Below are positions 44,018-51,391 of a stretch of DNA of 64,000 nt, piece by piece. The stretch is from an uncultured Anaerofilum sp. (GTDB lineage: Bacteria; Bacillota; Clostridia; Oscillospirales; Ruminococcaceae). Each line of letters starts with the position of its first letter. Position 1 is the stretch's first letter. A model generated the notes under the pieces. The model searched no databases. It was given only the letters and a program-made list of their open reading frames with translations, and had not been told where the DNA came from. The stretch is from assembly GCA_944385935.1 (NCBI GenBank), contig CALWZC010000001.1:150021-214020 (forward strand). Reading direction: 5' to 3'. The position numbers and the translations under genes were made by a program.

Positions 44018-45688
44018 ATGGCAGCCTATCGGGCATTGTATCGTAAATGGAGACCAACTCGTTTTGAAGATGTTGTAAGCCAACAGTCCATTGTGACTGC
44101 ACTGCAAAATCAAATTTGCGCTGGGCGGGTAGGACATGCCTACTTGTTTACTGGTACCAGAGGAACCGGAAAAACCACCTGCGCAAAAATTTTTGCTAAG
44201 GCGGTCAACTGTATCCACCCCAATCACGGCGACCCTTGTGGAGAGTGCGAAATTTGTCGTGGGGTAGAAGATGGCTCTATTATGGATGTGGTGGAAATTG
44301 ATGCTGCTTCCAATAACGGTGTAGATAATATCCGTGACTTGCGAGAGGAAACAGCATATACTCCCAGCCTTTGCTGCTATAAAGTGTACATTATTGATGA
44401 GGTACATATGTTGTCGCAGGCTGCCTTTAATGCACTGCTGAAAATTATGGAGGAACCTCCGGCACATATTATTTTTATTTTGGCTACTACTGAAATTCAC
44501 AAGGTGCCTGCGACCATTCGTTCCCGATGCCAGCGGTACGATTTTGGCAGGATTCAACCTTCTGATATTGCAAAGCGGTTGGAGTATGTAGCAGAACAAG
44601 AAAACATTGCTCTGACTTCTCAGGCAGCCCAGTTGATTGGACGGTTGGCAGATGGTGCGTTGCGAGATGCTTTATCTATTTTAGATACCTGTGCCAGCGT
44701 TTCCAGTGAGGTGGATGAACCACTGGTACGACAGATGGCAGGAGTAACTGATAGAAATTATCTGTTTTCCATCAGTGGAGCAGTAAAAAATCAGCAAACC
44801 GTAGAGGCATTAAAAGAGATTGCAGACCTAAGGCAAAAAAGTGTAGACCTGCGCCGTTTGACAGAAGAATTGATTGTACACTATCGAAATTTGTTGTTGG
44901 CAGCAGTGGCACCTAAAGGAGAACTTTTGGGTGGAGTTTCTACCCAAGAGGAGGAACAATATTTGCAGCAGGTGAACCAATATGCCCAAAAGGATTGTGT
45001 GCGGTGTATTCAGCGGTTAGGCGTAGCCTTAGAACAGATGAGCAAAGGAGCAGACCAGAGGATAGAACTGGAGCTGGCTTTGTTCGAGTTGTGCAGCCCT
45101 GCCCAACAAGTGCTAGTAGAAACTGTGCCAAAGGCAAAGGAAACCCCTGTACTTTTCACACCTGTTGGTGGATTTAAAGTGACACAGCCACCCCCAAGTG
45201 AACCCAAAACAAATGTGTCAGAGCCAACTACTTTACAACAAGAACAACCAAAAGATACAGCAGTTTTTCCGCCATGTATGCCTAAACAAACTACCACTGA
45301 AACAACGCCTTTGGCCTCTTTGCCAGAGCCAGTGCCTTTTGAGCAGTGGAAACAAGTGGTGGAGCTATTGCATAAAAAAGACCCCCTTTTGTATGCAAAT
45401 CTCAAGGATTCATCAGCGTTTTGTGATGGAAAGCGTATTTTAATTGATGGCACTGAAATGTTTTTGGAGTATATCCGAAGAAATGAATACTCTAAACGAG
45501 TGCTAAAACAAACAATCGCAGAGGTGTCCGGTGTGCGCTATGGCATCGGCCCTTACGATAAACCAAAGCAGACACAAACATCCGTGTCTGTGACCACAGA
45601 GGACACTTTGCGCCAGTTGGAGGCAATGGGTGTGGATGTGGAAGTTCAGACAACAATATATGAATGTGAAGGAGACGACAAACCATGA
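44018..45688 (+). CDS. dnaX: DNA polymerase III subunit gamma/tau
   Basis: Clamp-loader ATPase of the replisome, 556 residues. Walker A is GTRGTGKTT, zinc-binding cysteines are in CIHPNHGDPCGECEIC, the DExx box is DEVHML, and sensor 1/Arg finger is in ATIRSRC. The tau-like C-terminus after about residue 375 is low-complexity Pro/Thr/Gln. AAAGGAG lies 10 nt before this ATG. The run CATAAAAAAGAC near 45370 does not make an in-frame slippery heptamer, so no gamma frameshift is claimed. The next gene's ATG overlaps its stop. Confidence 0.95.
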   Translation: MAAYRALYRKWRPTRFEDVVSQQSIVTALQNQICAGRVGHAYLFTGTRGTGKTTCAKIFAKAVNCIHPNHGDPCGECEICRGVEDGSIMDVVEIDAASNNGVDNIRDLREETAYTPSLCCYKVYIIDEVHMLSQAAFNALLKIMEEPPAHIIFILATTEIHKVPATIRSRCQRYDFGRIQPSDIAKRLEYVAEQENIALTSQAAQLIGRLADGALRDALSILDTCASVSSEVDEPLVRQMAGVTDRNYLFSISGAVKNQQTVEALKEIADLRQKSVDLRRLTEELIVHYRNLLLAAVAPKGELLGGVSTQEEEQYLQQVNQYAQKDCVRCIQRLGVALEQMSKGADQRIELELALFELCSPAQQVLVETVPKAKETPVLFTPVGGFKVTQPPPSEPKTNVSEPTTLQQEQPKDTAVFPPCMPKQTTTETTPLASLPEPVPFEQWKQVVELLHKKDPLLYANLKDSSAFCDGKRILIDGTEMFLEYIRRNEYSKRVLKQTIAEVSGVRYGIGPYDKPKQTQTSVSVTTEDTLRQLEAMGVDVEVQTTIYECEGDDKP

Positions 45689-46029
45689 AAGCAAGAATGC
45701 CCAGAGGATTTGGAAAGCCCGATATGAATGCTCTAATGCGTCAAGCACAAAAAATGCAGGATGACATGAAGGCAAAACAGGAAGAGCTGGAGGCAACTGA
45801 GTACACCGGCTCCGCAGCAGGTGGTATGGTAGAAGTAGCCATGATGGGAAATCATCAGCTAAAGTCCATCACCATTAAACCAGAAGCAGTAGACCCTGAT
45901 GATGTAGAAATGCTGCAAGATATGATTGTTGCTGCCATCAATGAGGTAGTAAACAAGATTGAAGATGCTTCCACAGAGGAGTTGGGCAAAATTACCGGCG
46001 GAATGAATATTCCCGGTTTGAACCTGTAA
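45685..46029 (+). CDS. YbaB/EbfC family nucleoid-associated protein
   Basis: DNA-binding dimer between dnaX and recR, 114 residues, function in nucleoid structure. Seen are the N-terminal Gly/Arg-rich ARMPRGFGKPD, the coiled helix LMRQAQKMQDDMKAKQEELE and the family strand VEVAMMGNHQLKSITI. The ATG overlaps the dnaX stop (ATGA), so translation is coupled. Confidence 0.94.
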   Translation: MKARMPRGFGKPDMNALMRQAQKMQDDMKAKQEELEATEYTGSAAGGMVEVAMMGNHQLKSITIKPEAVDPDDVEMLQDMIVAAINEVVNKIEDASTEELGKITGGMNIPGLNL

Positions 46030-46117
46030 ACAATAACACCAATGCAAGCGGCTCTGCCACGCCCCAAAGCGAACAGAGCCGCTTTGTGCAATAGGGGAAA
46101 AGGAGAGCAGAGTTTTT

Positions 46118-46717
46118 ATGGCAAAACAGGCAGGGCCATTGGAACAACTGGTAGAACAGTTTAGCAAATTTTCGGGAGTGGGAAAGAAAAATGCCACCCG
46201 TATGGCATATCAGGTAATGTCTATGTCAGACAGTGAAGTAAAAGCGTTGGCGGATGCCATTCGTGCTGCACATACAAAGCTCCATCGCTGCAAAGTCTGC
46301 CAAGATTACACCGACGAGGAAATTTGCCCCATTTGCCAAAGCAAAAAGCGAGATAGAAGTATTATTTGTGTGGTGGAAAGCCCTAGAGATGTAACAGCCT
46401 TTGAACGTACACGGGAATACAATGGGCTATATCATGTTTTGCATGGTTTATTTTCTCCTGTGGATGGCATCGGTGCAGAGCAGCTTTGTATTCGGGAATT
46501 GCTGGCTCGTTTGCAAGATGGGGAAGTAAAAGAGGTAATTATGGCAACCAGCCCCACAGTGGAAGGGGAAGTGACTGCCACCTATCTGGCAAGGTTGATA
46601 AAACCACTGGGAGTTAAAACAACCCGTTTGGCATACGGTTTGCCCGTGGGCAGTAGTTTGGAATATGCAGATGAAACCACCTTGTATCGGGCATTGTCGG
46701 GCAGAGGGGAAATGTAA
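46118..46717 (+). CDS. recR: Recombination protein RecR
   Basis: Partner of RecO/RecF in loading RecA at gaps, 199 residues. Seen are an N-terminal HhH (KFSGVGKKNATRMAYQ), the zinc finger CKVCQDYTDEEICPIC, and the TOPRIM domain starting IICVVESPRDVTAFERT with LHGLFSPVDGIG. Its stop codon is immediately followed by the ATG of kptA with no gap. Confidence 0.96.
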   Translation: MAKQAGPLEQLVEQFSKFSGVGKKNATRMAYQVMSMSDSEVKALADAIRAAHTKLHRCKVCQDYTDEEICPICQSKKRDRSIICVVESPRDVTAFERTREYNGLYHVLHGLFSPVDGIGAEQLCIRELLARLQDGEVKEVIMATSPTVEGEVTATYLARLIKPLGVKTTRLAYGLPVGSSLEYADETTLYRALSGRGEM

Positions 46718-47251
46718 ATGGATACCAAAAGCATTAGTAAATATATGTCTTTAATTTTACGGCATAAACCAGAAACAATTGGCATTGCATTGGATGAACA
46801 TGGCTGGGCTAGGGTATCGGAACTGATTGAGGGTATATCCAAAACCTACCCCTTTGACAAAGAAATGTTGGAACAAATTGTTGCAACAGACAGCAAGCAG
46901 AGATATTCTTTCAATGAGGATAAAACCTTGATTCGAGCCAATCAAGGGCATTCTATCCCCGTGGATGTTGAACTAAAAAAGGCGCAACCCCCAGAATTTT
47001 TGTGGCATGGAACAGGAGAAAAATACCTTGCCTCTATTGAAAAAACGGGGCTGATTCCCAAAAGCAGGTTGTATGTGCATTTATCCACCAACGAAAAAAC
47101 AGCCATAGAAGTAGGCAAGCGACATGGAAAGCCATTTGTTTATAAGGTGTTGAGTGGAAAAATGTTTTTGGATGGGCAGGAGTTTTATCTATCCAAAAAC
47201 GGTGTATGGTTGACAAAACAGGTTCCTGTGGAATATTTACAGCATCCATAA
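46718..47251 (+). CDS. kptA: RNA 2'-phosphotransferase (Tpt1/KptA family)
   Basis: NAD-dependent enzyme that removes a 2'-phosphate from RNA, forming ADP-ribose 1'',2''-cyclic phosphate in characterised members. The protein has 177 residues: N-terminal winged helix with [13 protein letters not shown] and LDEHGWARV, then the ADP-ribosyltransferase-like lobe with [14 protein letters not shown] and [15 protein letters not shown]. Catalytic Arg-His-Arg residues appear present. Bacteria lack the intron-splicing pathway that makes its classical substrate, so its role here is open. It is directly abutted to recR. Confidence 0.9.
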   Translation: MDTKSISKYMSLILRHKPETIGIALDEHGWARVSELIEGISKTYPFDKEMLEQIVATDSKQRYSFNEDKTLIRANQGHSIPVDVELKKAQPPEFLWHGTGEKYLASIEKTGLIPKSRLYVHLSTNEKTAIEVGKRHGKPFVYKVLSGKMFLDGQEFYLSKNGVWLTKQVPVEYLQHP

Positions 47252-47303
47252 CATGGAATTGATATTTTATTGTATAAATGCTATAATTTGATAAAAATTA
47301 TAG

Positions 47304-47333
47304 TTGACAAATACTCTTTTTTGGATGTATAAT
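47304..47333 (+). promoter_or_regulatory. Promoter of smpB
   Basis: Perfect TTGACA, an 18-bp spacer, perfect TATAAT, about 40 bp before the start. Confidence 0.75.
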
Positions 47334-47371
47334 GAATTACCCACACAAGGGAGAGGAAAGGAGAGGGCAAA

Positions 47372-47842
47372 ATGGCAGCCGAAAAGCAAGCCAATAGAAC
47401 CATTGCGGCAAACCGAAAAGCACGGCATGACTATTTTGTCATCGAGGCCATGGAAGCCGGAATCGAACTTGTTGGCACCGAGGTAAAAAGTTTGCGAATG
47501 GGGCAAGTGAATCTAAAAGATTCTTGGGTAGAAATTGAGGATGGGCAGTTGCTGCTCCATGGAATGCACATCAGCCCCTATGAAAAGGGGAACATCTTCA
47601 ACAAAGACCCTATGCGCCCCCGTCGATTGCTTATGCATAAGCGGGAAATTCGCAAATTGGCACAAGAAATTAAAACCGAAGGTTATACTTTGGTTCCTCT
47701 TGCTCTTTATTTCAAAGGAAGTAAAGTTAAGGTTGATTTAGGATTGTGCAAAGGTAAAAAACTGTATGACAAGCGTGCTTCCATTGCAGAGCGAGATGCC
47801 AAGCGTGACATTGACCGAGCAATGAAAAGCCATACAAGATAG
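47372..47842 (+). CDS. smpB: SsrA-binding protein SmpB
   Basis: Binds tmRNA and delivers it to stalled ribosomes, 156 residues. The OB-fold has NRKARHDYFVIEAMEAGIELVGTEVKSLRMGQVNLKDSW and the conserved HISPYEKGN, followed by a basic C-terminal tail (GKKLYDKRASIAERDAKRDIDRAMK) that enters the decoding centre. GGAAAGGAGAGG precedes the ATG. The tmRNA gene lies 76 bp downstream. Confidence 0.96.
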   Translation: MAAEKQANRTIAANRKARHDYFVIEAMEAGIELVGTEVKSLRMGQVNLKDSWVEIEDGQLLLHGMHISPYEKGNIFNKDPMRPRRLLMHKREIRKLAQEIKTEGYTLVPLALYFKGSKVKVDLGLCKGKKLYDKRASIAERDAKRDIDRAMKSHTR

Positions 47843-47918
47843 TAGCATCTATTGCTTGCCCAATAGAAAACTATGTTGCCAATAAAATCCATTGTTTTGC
47901 AAAGGATTTTTGATATAT

Positions 47919-48268
47919 GGGGATGTAAAGGTTTCGACGGGGAGAGGAAGGTGCGAGCAGCGGGCTGTGTTCGGGGGACACACATAAAACGCCTCCAAAG
48001 AAATAGCTGATAACAATAAATTGGCTCTTGCTGCCTAATTAAAGGCGGCTGTCCTGCCCACTCAAGTGCCGTGTGGGGTCAGGGCATCATTTAGGCACTG
48101 AACGTGAGCAACCCTAAGCTTTGCAGGTTGCCATGAATTTATGAAGCTACCAATGTGTCTGCCTGTTTGTTGGCTTGGCACTGCGGGAATGTTGTAAACA
48201 AACTGCGCCCGGAGATACTCTCATTGACTTCTTTTCGGACACGGGTTCGATTCCCGTCATCTCCACCA
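47919..48268 (+). ncRNA. ssrA: Transfer-messenger RNA (tmRNA)
   Basis: Ribosome-rescue RNA, 350 nt. The 5' GGGGATG pairs with 3' CATCTCC before an encoded ACCA, giving the alanine-like acceptor stem; the T-arm is CGGGTTCGATTCCCG. GTAAAGGTTTCGACGGGG is typical of the 5' end. The tag frame begins at GCT (48006) and reads ADNNKLALAA, then TAA at 48036. It is paired with smpB upstream. An inverted-repeat element starts five bases after its 3' end. Confidence 0.96.
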
Positions 48269-48272
48269 AACT

Positions 48273-48389
48273 AATGTAGCCAACTTTGGAGAACCACTCA
48301 GTAAGCTATCGAATCTTCCGAATAAACCTTGATTTTATGCGGATTTTTCAGTGCTTTACTTTGATGGTTTACACAAAGTTGGCTACATT
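48273..48389. repeat. 117-bp element bounded by 16-bp perfect inverted repeats
   Basis: AATGTAGCCAACTTTG at the left and CAAAGTTGGCTACATT at the right are perfect inverted repeats around 85 bp with no coding content. It sits immediately after tmRNA. It could be a small MITE-like element or a long-range RNA stem; no transposase is nearby. Confidence 0.55.
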
Positions 48390-48541
48390 TCTAAATACAT
48401 ATTACACAAACTCCTACTTTTCTAAGGGTGGGTTTGCTGTAAGGGTATGAGATTGTGATGTCAAAATATAAGTAAAATATATTTCTTGTCAAGATTTTTA
48501 TTTTTGTAAGAAAAATTAGCCTTGGAATTAGGAGAGGGCTT

Positions 48542-48892
48542 ATGGTTAAGATAATATGTGTGGATGGATGCAATATCGAAAACAAAGAGCGCATTGCTGC
48601 ATTTTGTTCTGAAGAGTTAAAAGCTGCTGGAATCTATGAAATATCATCCATAGGTGAAGAGGATCAGCTTACTTTTTGTGTTGATGAAACTAATATTATC
48701 AAATTTACAAGTGAGCGTTCATTTGGAATTCTGGCACCAAAAAATTTTGAATACAAAAAAATCGTTGAGAATGGTTTTATCCAGTTGGGGTGGAATCAGT
48801 GGCATTTTTTCATTAAAGGTCTAAAAACCCTTCGTACCTATAACAAGTATGACTATATGATTTCTATTTCAGATTATCCCCTTACCTCTTGA
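48542..48892 (+). CDS. Uncharacterised 116-residue protein
   Basis: Not recognised. It starts MVKIICVDGCNIENKERIAAFC, with a ribosome site (TAGGAGAGGG) before the ATG. There is no signal peptide or membrane segment; the C-terminal half is rich in aromatic residues (FIQLGWNQWHFF). Base composition is more AT-rich than the core genes. Its last five codons and stop are made of the 23-bp sequence shared with tRNA-Ala, so the original C-terminus may have been replaced when an element joined here. Confidence 0.65.
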   Translation: MVKIICVDGCNIENKERIAAFCSEELKAAGIYEISSIGEEDQLTFCVDETNIIKFTSERSFGILAPKNFEYKKIVENGFIQLGWNQWHFFIKGLKTLRTYNKYDYMISISDYPLTS

Positions 48893-48900
48893 ATGCCATT
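48878..48900. repeat. Candidate attachment site: 23-bp copy of tRNA-Ala internal sequence
   Basis: These 23 bases are identical and in the same orientation to 63947-63969 inside the tRNA-Ala(GGC) gene, covering the anticodon loop, 3' anticodon stem, variable loop and start of the T stem. The match ends sharply on both sides. tRNA anticodon/T-arm segments are classic integrase crossover cores. The rest of the tRNA 3' half is not present to the left, so this is not a simple attL. Confidence 0.6.
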
Positions 48901-48912
48901 TTATGTGGTATG

Positions 48913-49062
48913 TTGGTACACACAAATGCACCGCAAAAAAGCACGGAAACAAGCCGTTTTTCATTGGCTTACTTTCCGTGCTTTTGGTACAAAAAAGGCA
49001 CTTTCAATATGAATTCAATATGATATCGATATGGACAGTTGTTTCATGGTTGTTTTGGTACA
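48913..49062 (+). repeat. Three TTGGTACA repeats spaced exactly 71 bp
   Basis: TTGGTACA starts at 48913, 48984 and 49055. They lie just inside the candidate attachment site and could be integrase or excisionase arm sites of a lost element. Confidence 0.4.
48937..48985. terminator. Strong hairpin near left island edge
   Basis: AAAAGCACGGAAA pairs with TTTCCGTGCTTTT, with inner AAGCC/GGCTT. On the minus strand it is followed by a T-run (CTTTTTTGCGG), as for a gene once reading toward the attachment site. Confidence 0.7.
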
Positions 49063-49064
49063 GA

Positions 49065-49766
49065 ATGGAATATACAATTAAGTACAAAATAGTGTTAAAA
49101 ATTATCGTTAAGATGAAAAATTATGGAGTGACTCAACATGAACTGGCACTTCGGATTGGAATGAAAGTACACTCAGCCGTTTTCTGAATAATGAAACGCA
49201 AAAAGATTGGAAATGAGTATATCGTCCATATTGCCAGAGTTTTTAATGTGTCTATAGATTTTATTCTGGGTCTGACAGTCATACCGGACAGAAAAAATTA
49301 TGATATTTCTGAACTGAACCTGTCTGTAGAAGCTGCAAAAAAATCTTTATACCAGAAAGGTCAACAGTGAATGTTGTCAACCGTCTGCTGGAAAATCCTC
49401 ACTTTGCCACGGTTACTTATATGATTGCACAGTATTTGGATGATACCCTCGCCGGAGGATATGCTACATAAAACCAGATGTTTGCTACCCTTGGCTCTCT
49501 GCTGTTTGGGCAGAATCAGACTCACGAGGCAGTACAGGCAGCGATTTAGCCGCAGCCAGAGCAATCAGCAAGGAAGCTACTGAATAAACGTTTACTGAGC
49601 TGACCAAGGGACAGGGTATGCAGAACCCAACCATTACGCTGGAAGTGATTGCGGATGTTGTCACAGGCAGTATTTCTGGTGTCAATGGAGTCAATCAGGA
49701 GCTTCTGGACAACCTTAATCATGTCCTAGTAGGGTTGATGCAGACAATGGGTGCTGCCCAAGGATG
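49065..49766 (+). pseudogene. Broken XRE-family transcriptional regulator
   Basis: An HTH start (KNYGVTQHELALRIGMK) continues in a second frame as STLSRFLNNETQK, in a third as KIGNEYIVHIARVFNVSIDFILGLT, then, after a further shift, as VVNRLLENPHFATVTYMIAQYLDDTLAGG, FATLGSLLFGQNQTHEAVQAA and QNPTITLEVIADVVTGSISGVNGVNQELLDNLNHVL. At least three frameshifts and three in-frame stops are present. The layout matches XRE regulators with a long C-terminal region common on Firmicutes mobile elements. It cannot encode a working full-length protein. Confidence 0.75.
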
Positions 49767-49925
49767 ATGGACAAGATAACTAACCAGCAGCTCTATATTG
49801 CGGCGCAAGACGGCGACAAATGAACAGAAAATGCCCTTGTAGAAAACCAATCTGTGGTTCATCCGAGAAACGGTATACGAGATTTGGAGTGCACAGCGGG
49901 AACTGAATTTTACAACACGAGGTTA
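49764..49925 (+). pseudogene. Remnant of a sigma-70-like/element sigma factor gene
   Basis: MDKITNQQLYIAAQDGDK, a stop, then TENALVENQSVVHPRN resembles the first helix pair of small sigma factors on integrative elements (family pattern LxxAQxGDxxAxxxLVExN). Only about 40 residues are left, interrupted by a stop. It lies between the XRE remnant and the response regulator gene. Confidence 0.45.
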
Positions 49926-49930
49926 TTTTG

Positions 49931-50629
49931 ATGAAATATAAAATTGCAATCTGCGACGATTCGGACGCAGACGGAGAATATGTTTTTAATATGGTGAACC
50001 GCTGGGCGGTGGGAGCTGGTCAGGTGGTACATACTGATACTTTCACGTCTGCTGAAAACTTCCTGTTCCACTATGCTGAGGAAAGTGACTACGATATTCT
50101 GCTCCTGGATATTGAAATGGGAGCTATGGACGGCGTGACGATGGCGAAGCAGCTACGGAAAAACAACGACACCGTTCAGATCGTGTTCATCACAGGCTAC
50201 TCCGACTATATCTCGGAGGGCTATGAAGTGGCAGCACTCCACTATCTGATGAAGCCGGTCAAGGAAGAAAAGTTATGCTCTGTACTGAACCGTGCTGCTG
50301 AGAAACTGCAAAAAAATGAAACGGTATTGAATTTTGAGATCGGCGGAGAAATGCTGCGTTTGCCGATTTATCAAATCCGGTACGCAGATGTGATGGGCAA
50401 TTATGTCACCATACACGCCGTGTCTGATATCACTGTAAAAATGACCCTGGGAGAGTTGGAAAAGCAGCTTGATGAACGCTTCTACCGTGTTGGGCGTTCT
50501 GCAATCATCAATCTGACCCAAATCAGCCGTGTCACCAAATCAGAAATTAAGCTTGCTGACGGAACTGCCATTCCTCTGCCAAGAGGAGCCTATGACGGCA
50601 TCAATCGGGCGATTATAAACTTGAGGTGA
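49931..50629 (+). CDS. LytTR-type response regulator
   Basis: Two-component regulator, 232 residues. The receiver domain (1-120) has acidic pocket Asp9/Asp10 (CDDSD), phospho-acceptor Asp60 (ILLLDIEMG) and Lys108 (MKPVKEE). The C-terminal LytTR DNA-binding domain (about 130-230) has RYADVMGNYVTIHAV and FYRVGRSAIINLTQI. GAGG precedes the ATG. It is immediately followed by a GHKL kinase, with overlapping translation signals, as in AgrA/AgrC-like pairs. Higher GC and different codon use from the Fic genes downstream suggest a separate origin. Confidence 0.92.
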   Translation: MKYKIAICDDSDADGEYVFNMVNRWAVGAGQVVHTDTFTSAENFLFHYAEESDYDILLLDIEMGAMDGVTMAKQLRKNNDTVQIVFITGYSDYISEGYEVAALHYLMKPVKEEKLCSVLNRAAEKLQKNETVLNFEIGGEMLRLPIYQIRYADVMGNYVTIHAVSDITVKMTLGELEKQLDERFYRVGRSAIINLTQISRVTKSEIKLADGTAIPLPRGAYDGINRAIINLR

Positions 50630-50634
50630 AGAAG

Positions 50635-51297
50635 ATGGGATTTTTTTCAAAGCACATAGAAAAACAAATTGAATCCTATCAGCACGAGCTGATTGAAACC
50701 CATTATCAGGAAGTGGACAATATGTACCGGCAGATTCGTGGTTGGCGGCATGACTACCGCAATCACATTCAGACGATGAAAGCCTACGCTGCTTCGGGTG
50801 ATCTTGATGCAATTAGAAACTATCTTGATTTGCTGGACGAAGATCTGACCACGGTTGATGCTGTCATCAAGACAGGCAATCCTATGACGGATGCCATTCT
50901 GAACTCCAAAATTTCACTGGCAAAATCCAAGGGCATTGAGGTGATAGCAGATGCCCACATCCCCGTGCGACTGAAATCCTCGGAGATTGAATTGTGCTGC
51001 ATTATCGGAAATCTTTTTGACAATGCCATCGAAGCAAGTGTGAAGTTGCCAGAGGATAAGCGGCTCATTCGTGTCTATATGGATATGAAGAACACCCAGC
51101 TGTATATTTCCTTTACGAATTTTACTGCCGGGAAGAAGTTGCAAAAAGATGGCGGACTTTTCCACACTACCAAGGGTGACGGACACGGTTTTGGGCTTGT
51201 TCGCATAGATGCTATCGTTGAACGGCTTGAAGGCTACATCAGCCGCAATAGCGAGGATGGCGCATTCACAACTGAAATATTGCTTCCGCAGATGTAA
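50635..51297 (+). CDS. Soluble GHKL sensor histidine kinase (AgrC-like, no membrane sensor)
   Basis: Partner kinase of the preceding regulator, 220 residues. It holds only the kinase core: phospho-acceptor His39 in RGWRHDYRNHIQTM, the N-box NLFDNAIEAS and the G-box GDGHGFGLVRIDAI. The long N-terminal membrane sensor of AgrC-type kinases is absent, so the signal must be intracellular or passed on by another protein. A GTG at 50626 is possible, but GAGG ends 8 nt before this ATG. Confidence 0.9.
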   Translation: MGFFSKHIEKQIESYQHELIETHYQEVDNMYRQIRGWRHDYRNHIQTMKAYAASGDLDAIRNYLDLLDEDLTTVDAVIKTGNPMTDAILNSKISLAKSKGIEVIADAHIPVRLKSSEIELCCIIGNLFDNAIEASVKLPEDKRLIRVYMDMKNTQLYISFTNFTAGKKLQKDGGLFHTTKGDGHGFGLVRIDAIVERLEGYISRNSEDGAFTTEILLPQM

Positions 51298-51303
51298 AAT
51301 ATG

Positions 51304-51333
51304 CAATTCATCACCCGAAAATAACAATTCGTC
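51304..51333 (+). promoter_or_regulatory. Candidate LytTR operator (two 9-bp direct repeats)
   Basis: CAATTCATC and CAATTCGTC start 21 bp apart (9-bp repeats, 12-bp gap), the spacing known for LytTR regulators. The site lies between the kinase gene and the ABC genes. The second repeat overlaps the terminator arm, which weakens the case. Confidence 0.35.
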
Positions 51334-51361
51334 CCCAGAAACACTCAGGGACGAATTTTTG
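51326..51361 (+). terminator. Terminator between kinase and ABC genes
   Basis: AATTCGTCCC pairs with GGGACGAATT, followed by TTTG. It may set the ABC genes apart as a regulated unit. Confidence 0.75.
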
Positions 51362-51391
51362 TGCTATCCTATGCTTGTGAGGTGAAGAAAA

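Noticed and set aside
45360..45385. Programmed -1 frameshift in dnaX
   Set aside because: The A-run is in the frame CAT AAA AAA GAC, so the heptamer is T AAA AAA rather than A AAA AAG, and no strong stem-loop is seen right after it.
48903..49187. A 94-codon gene
   Set aside because: Its first half overlaps a large hairpin and has no ribosome site; only its last part is meaningful, as the first frame of the broken XRE regulator.
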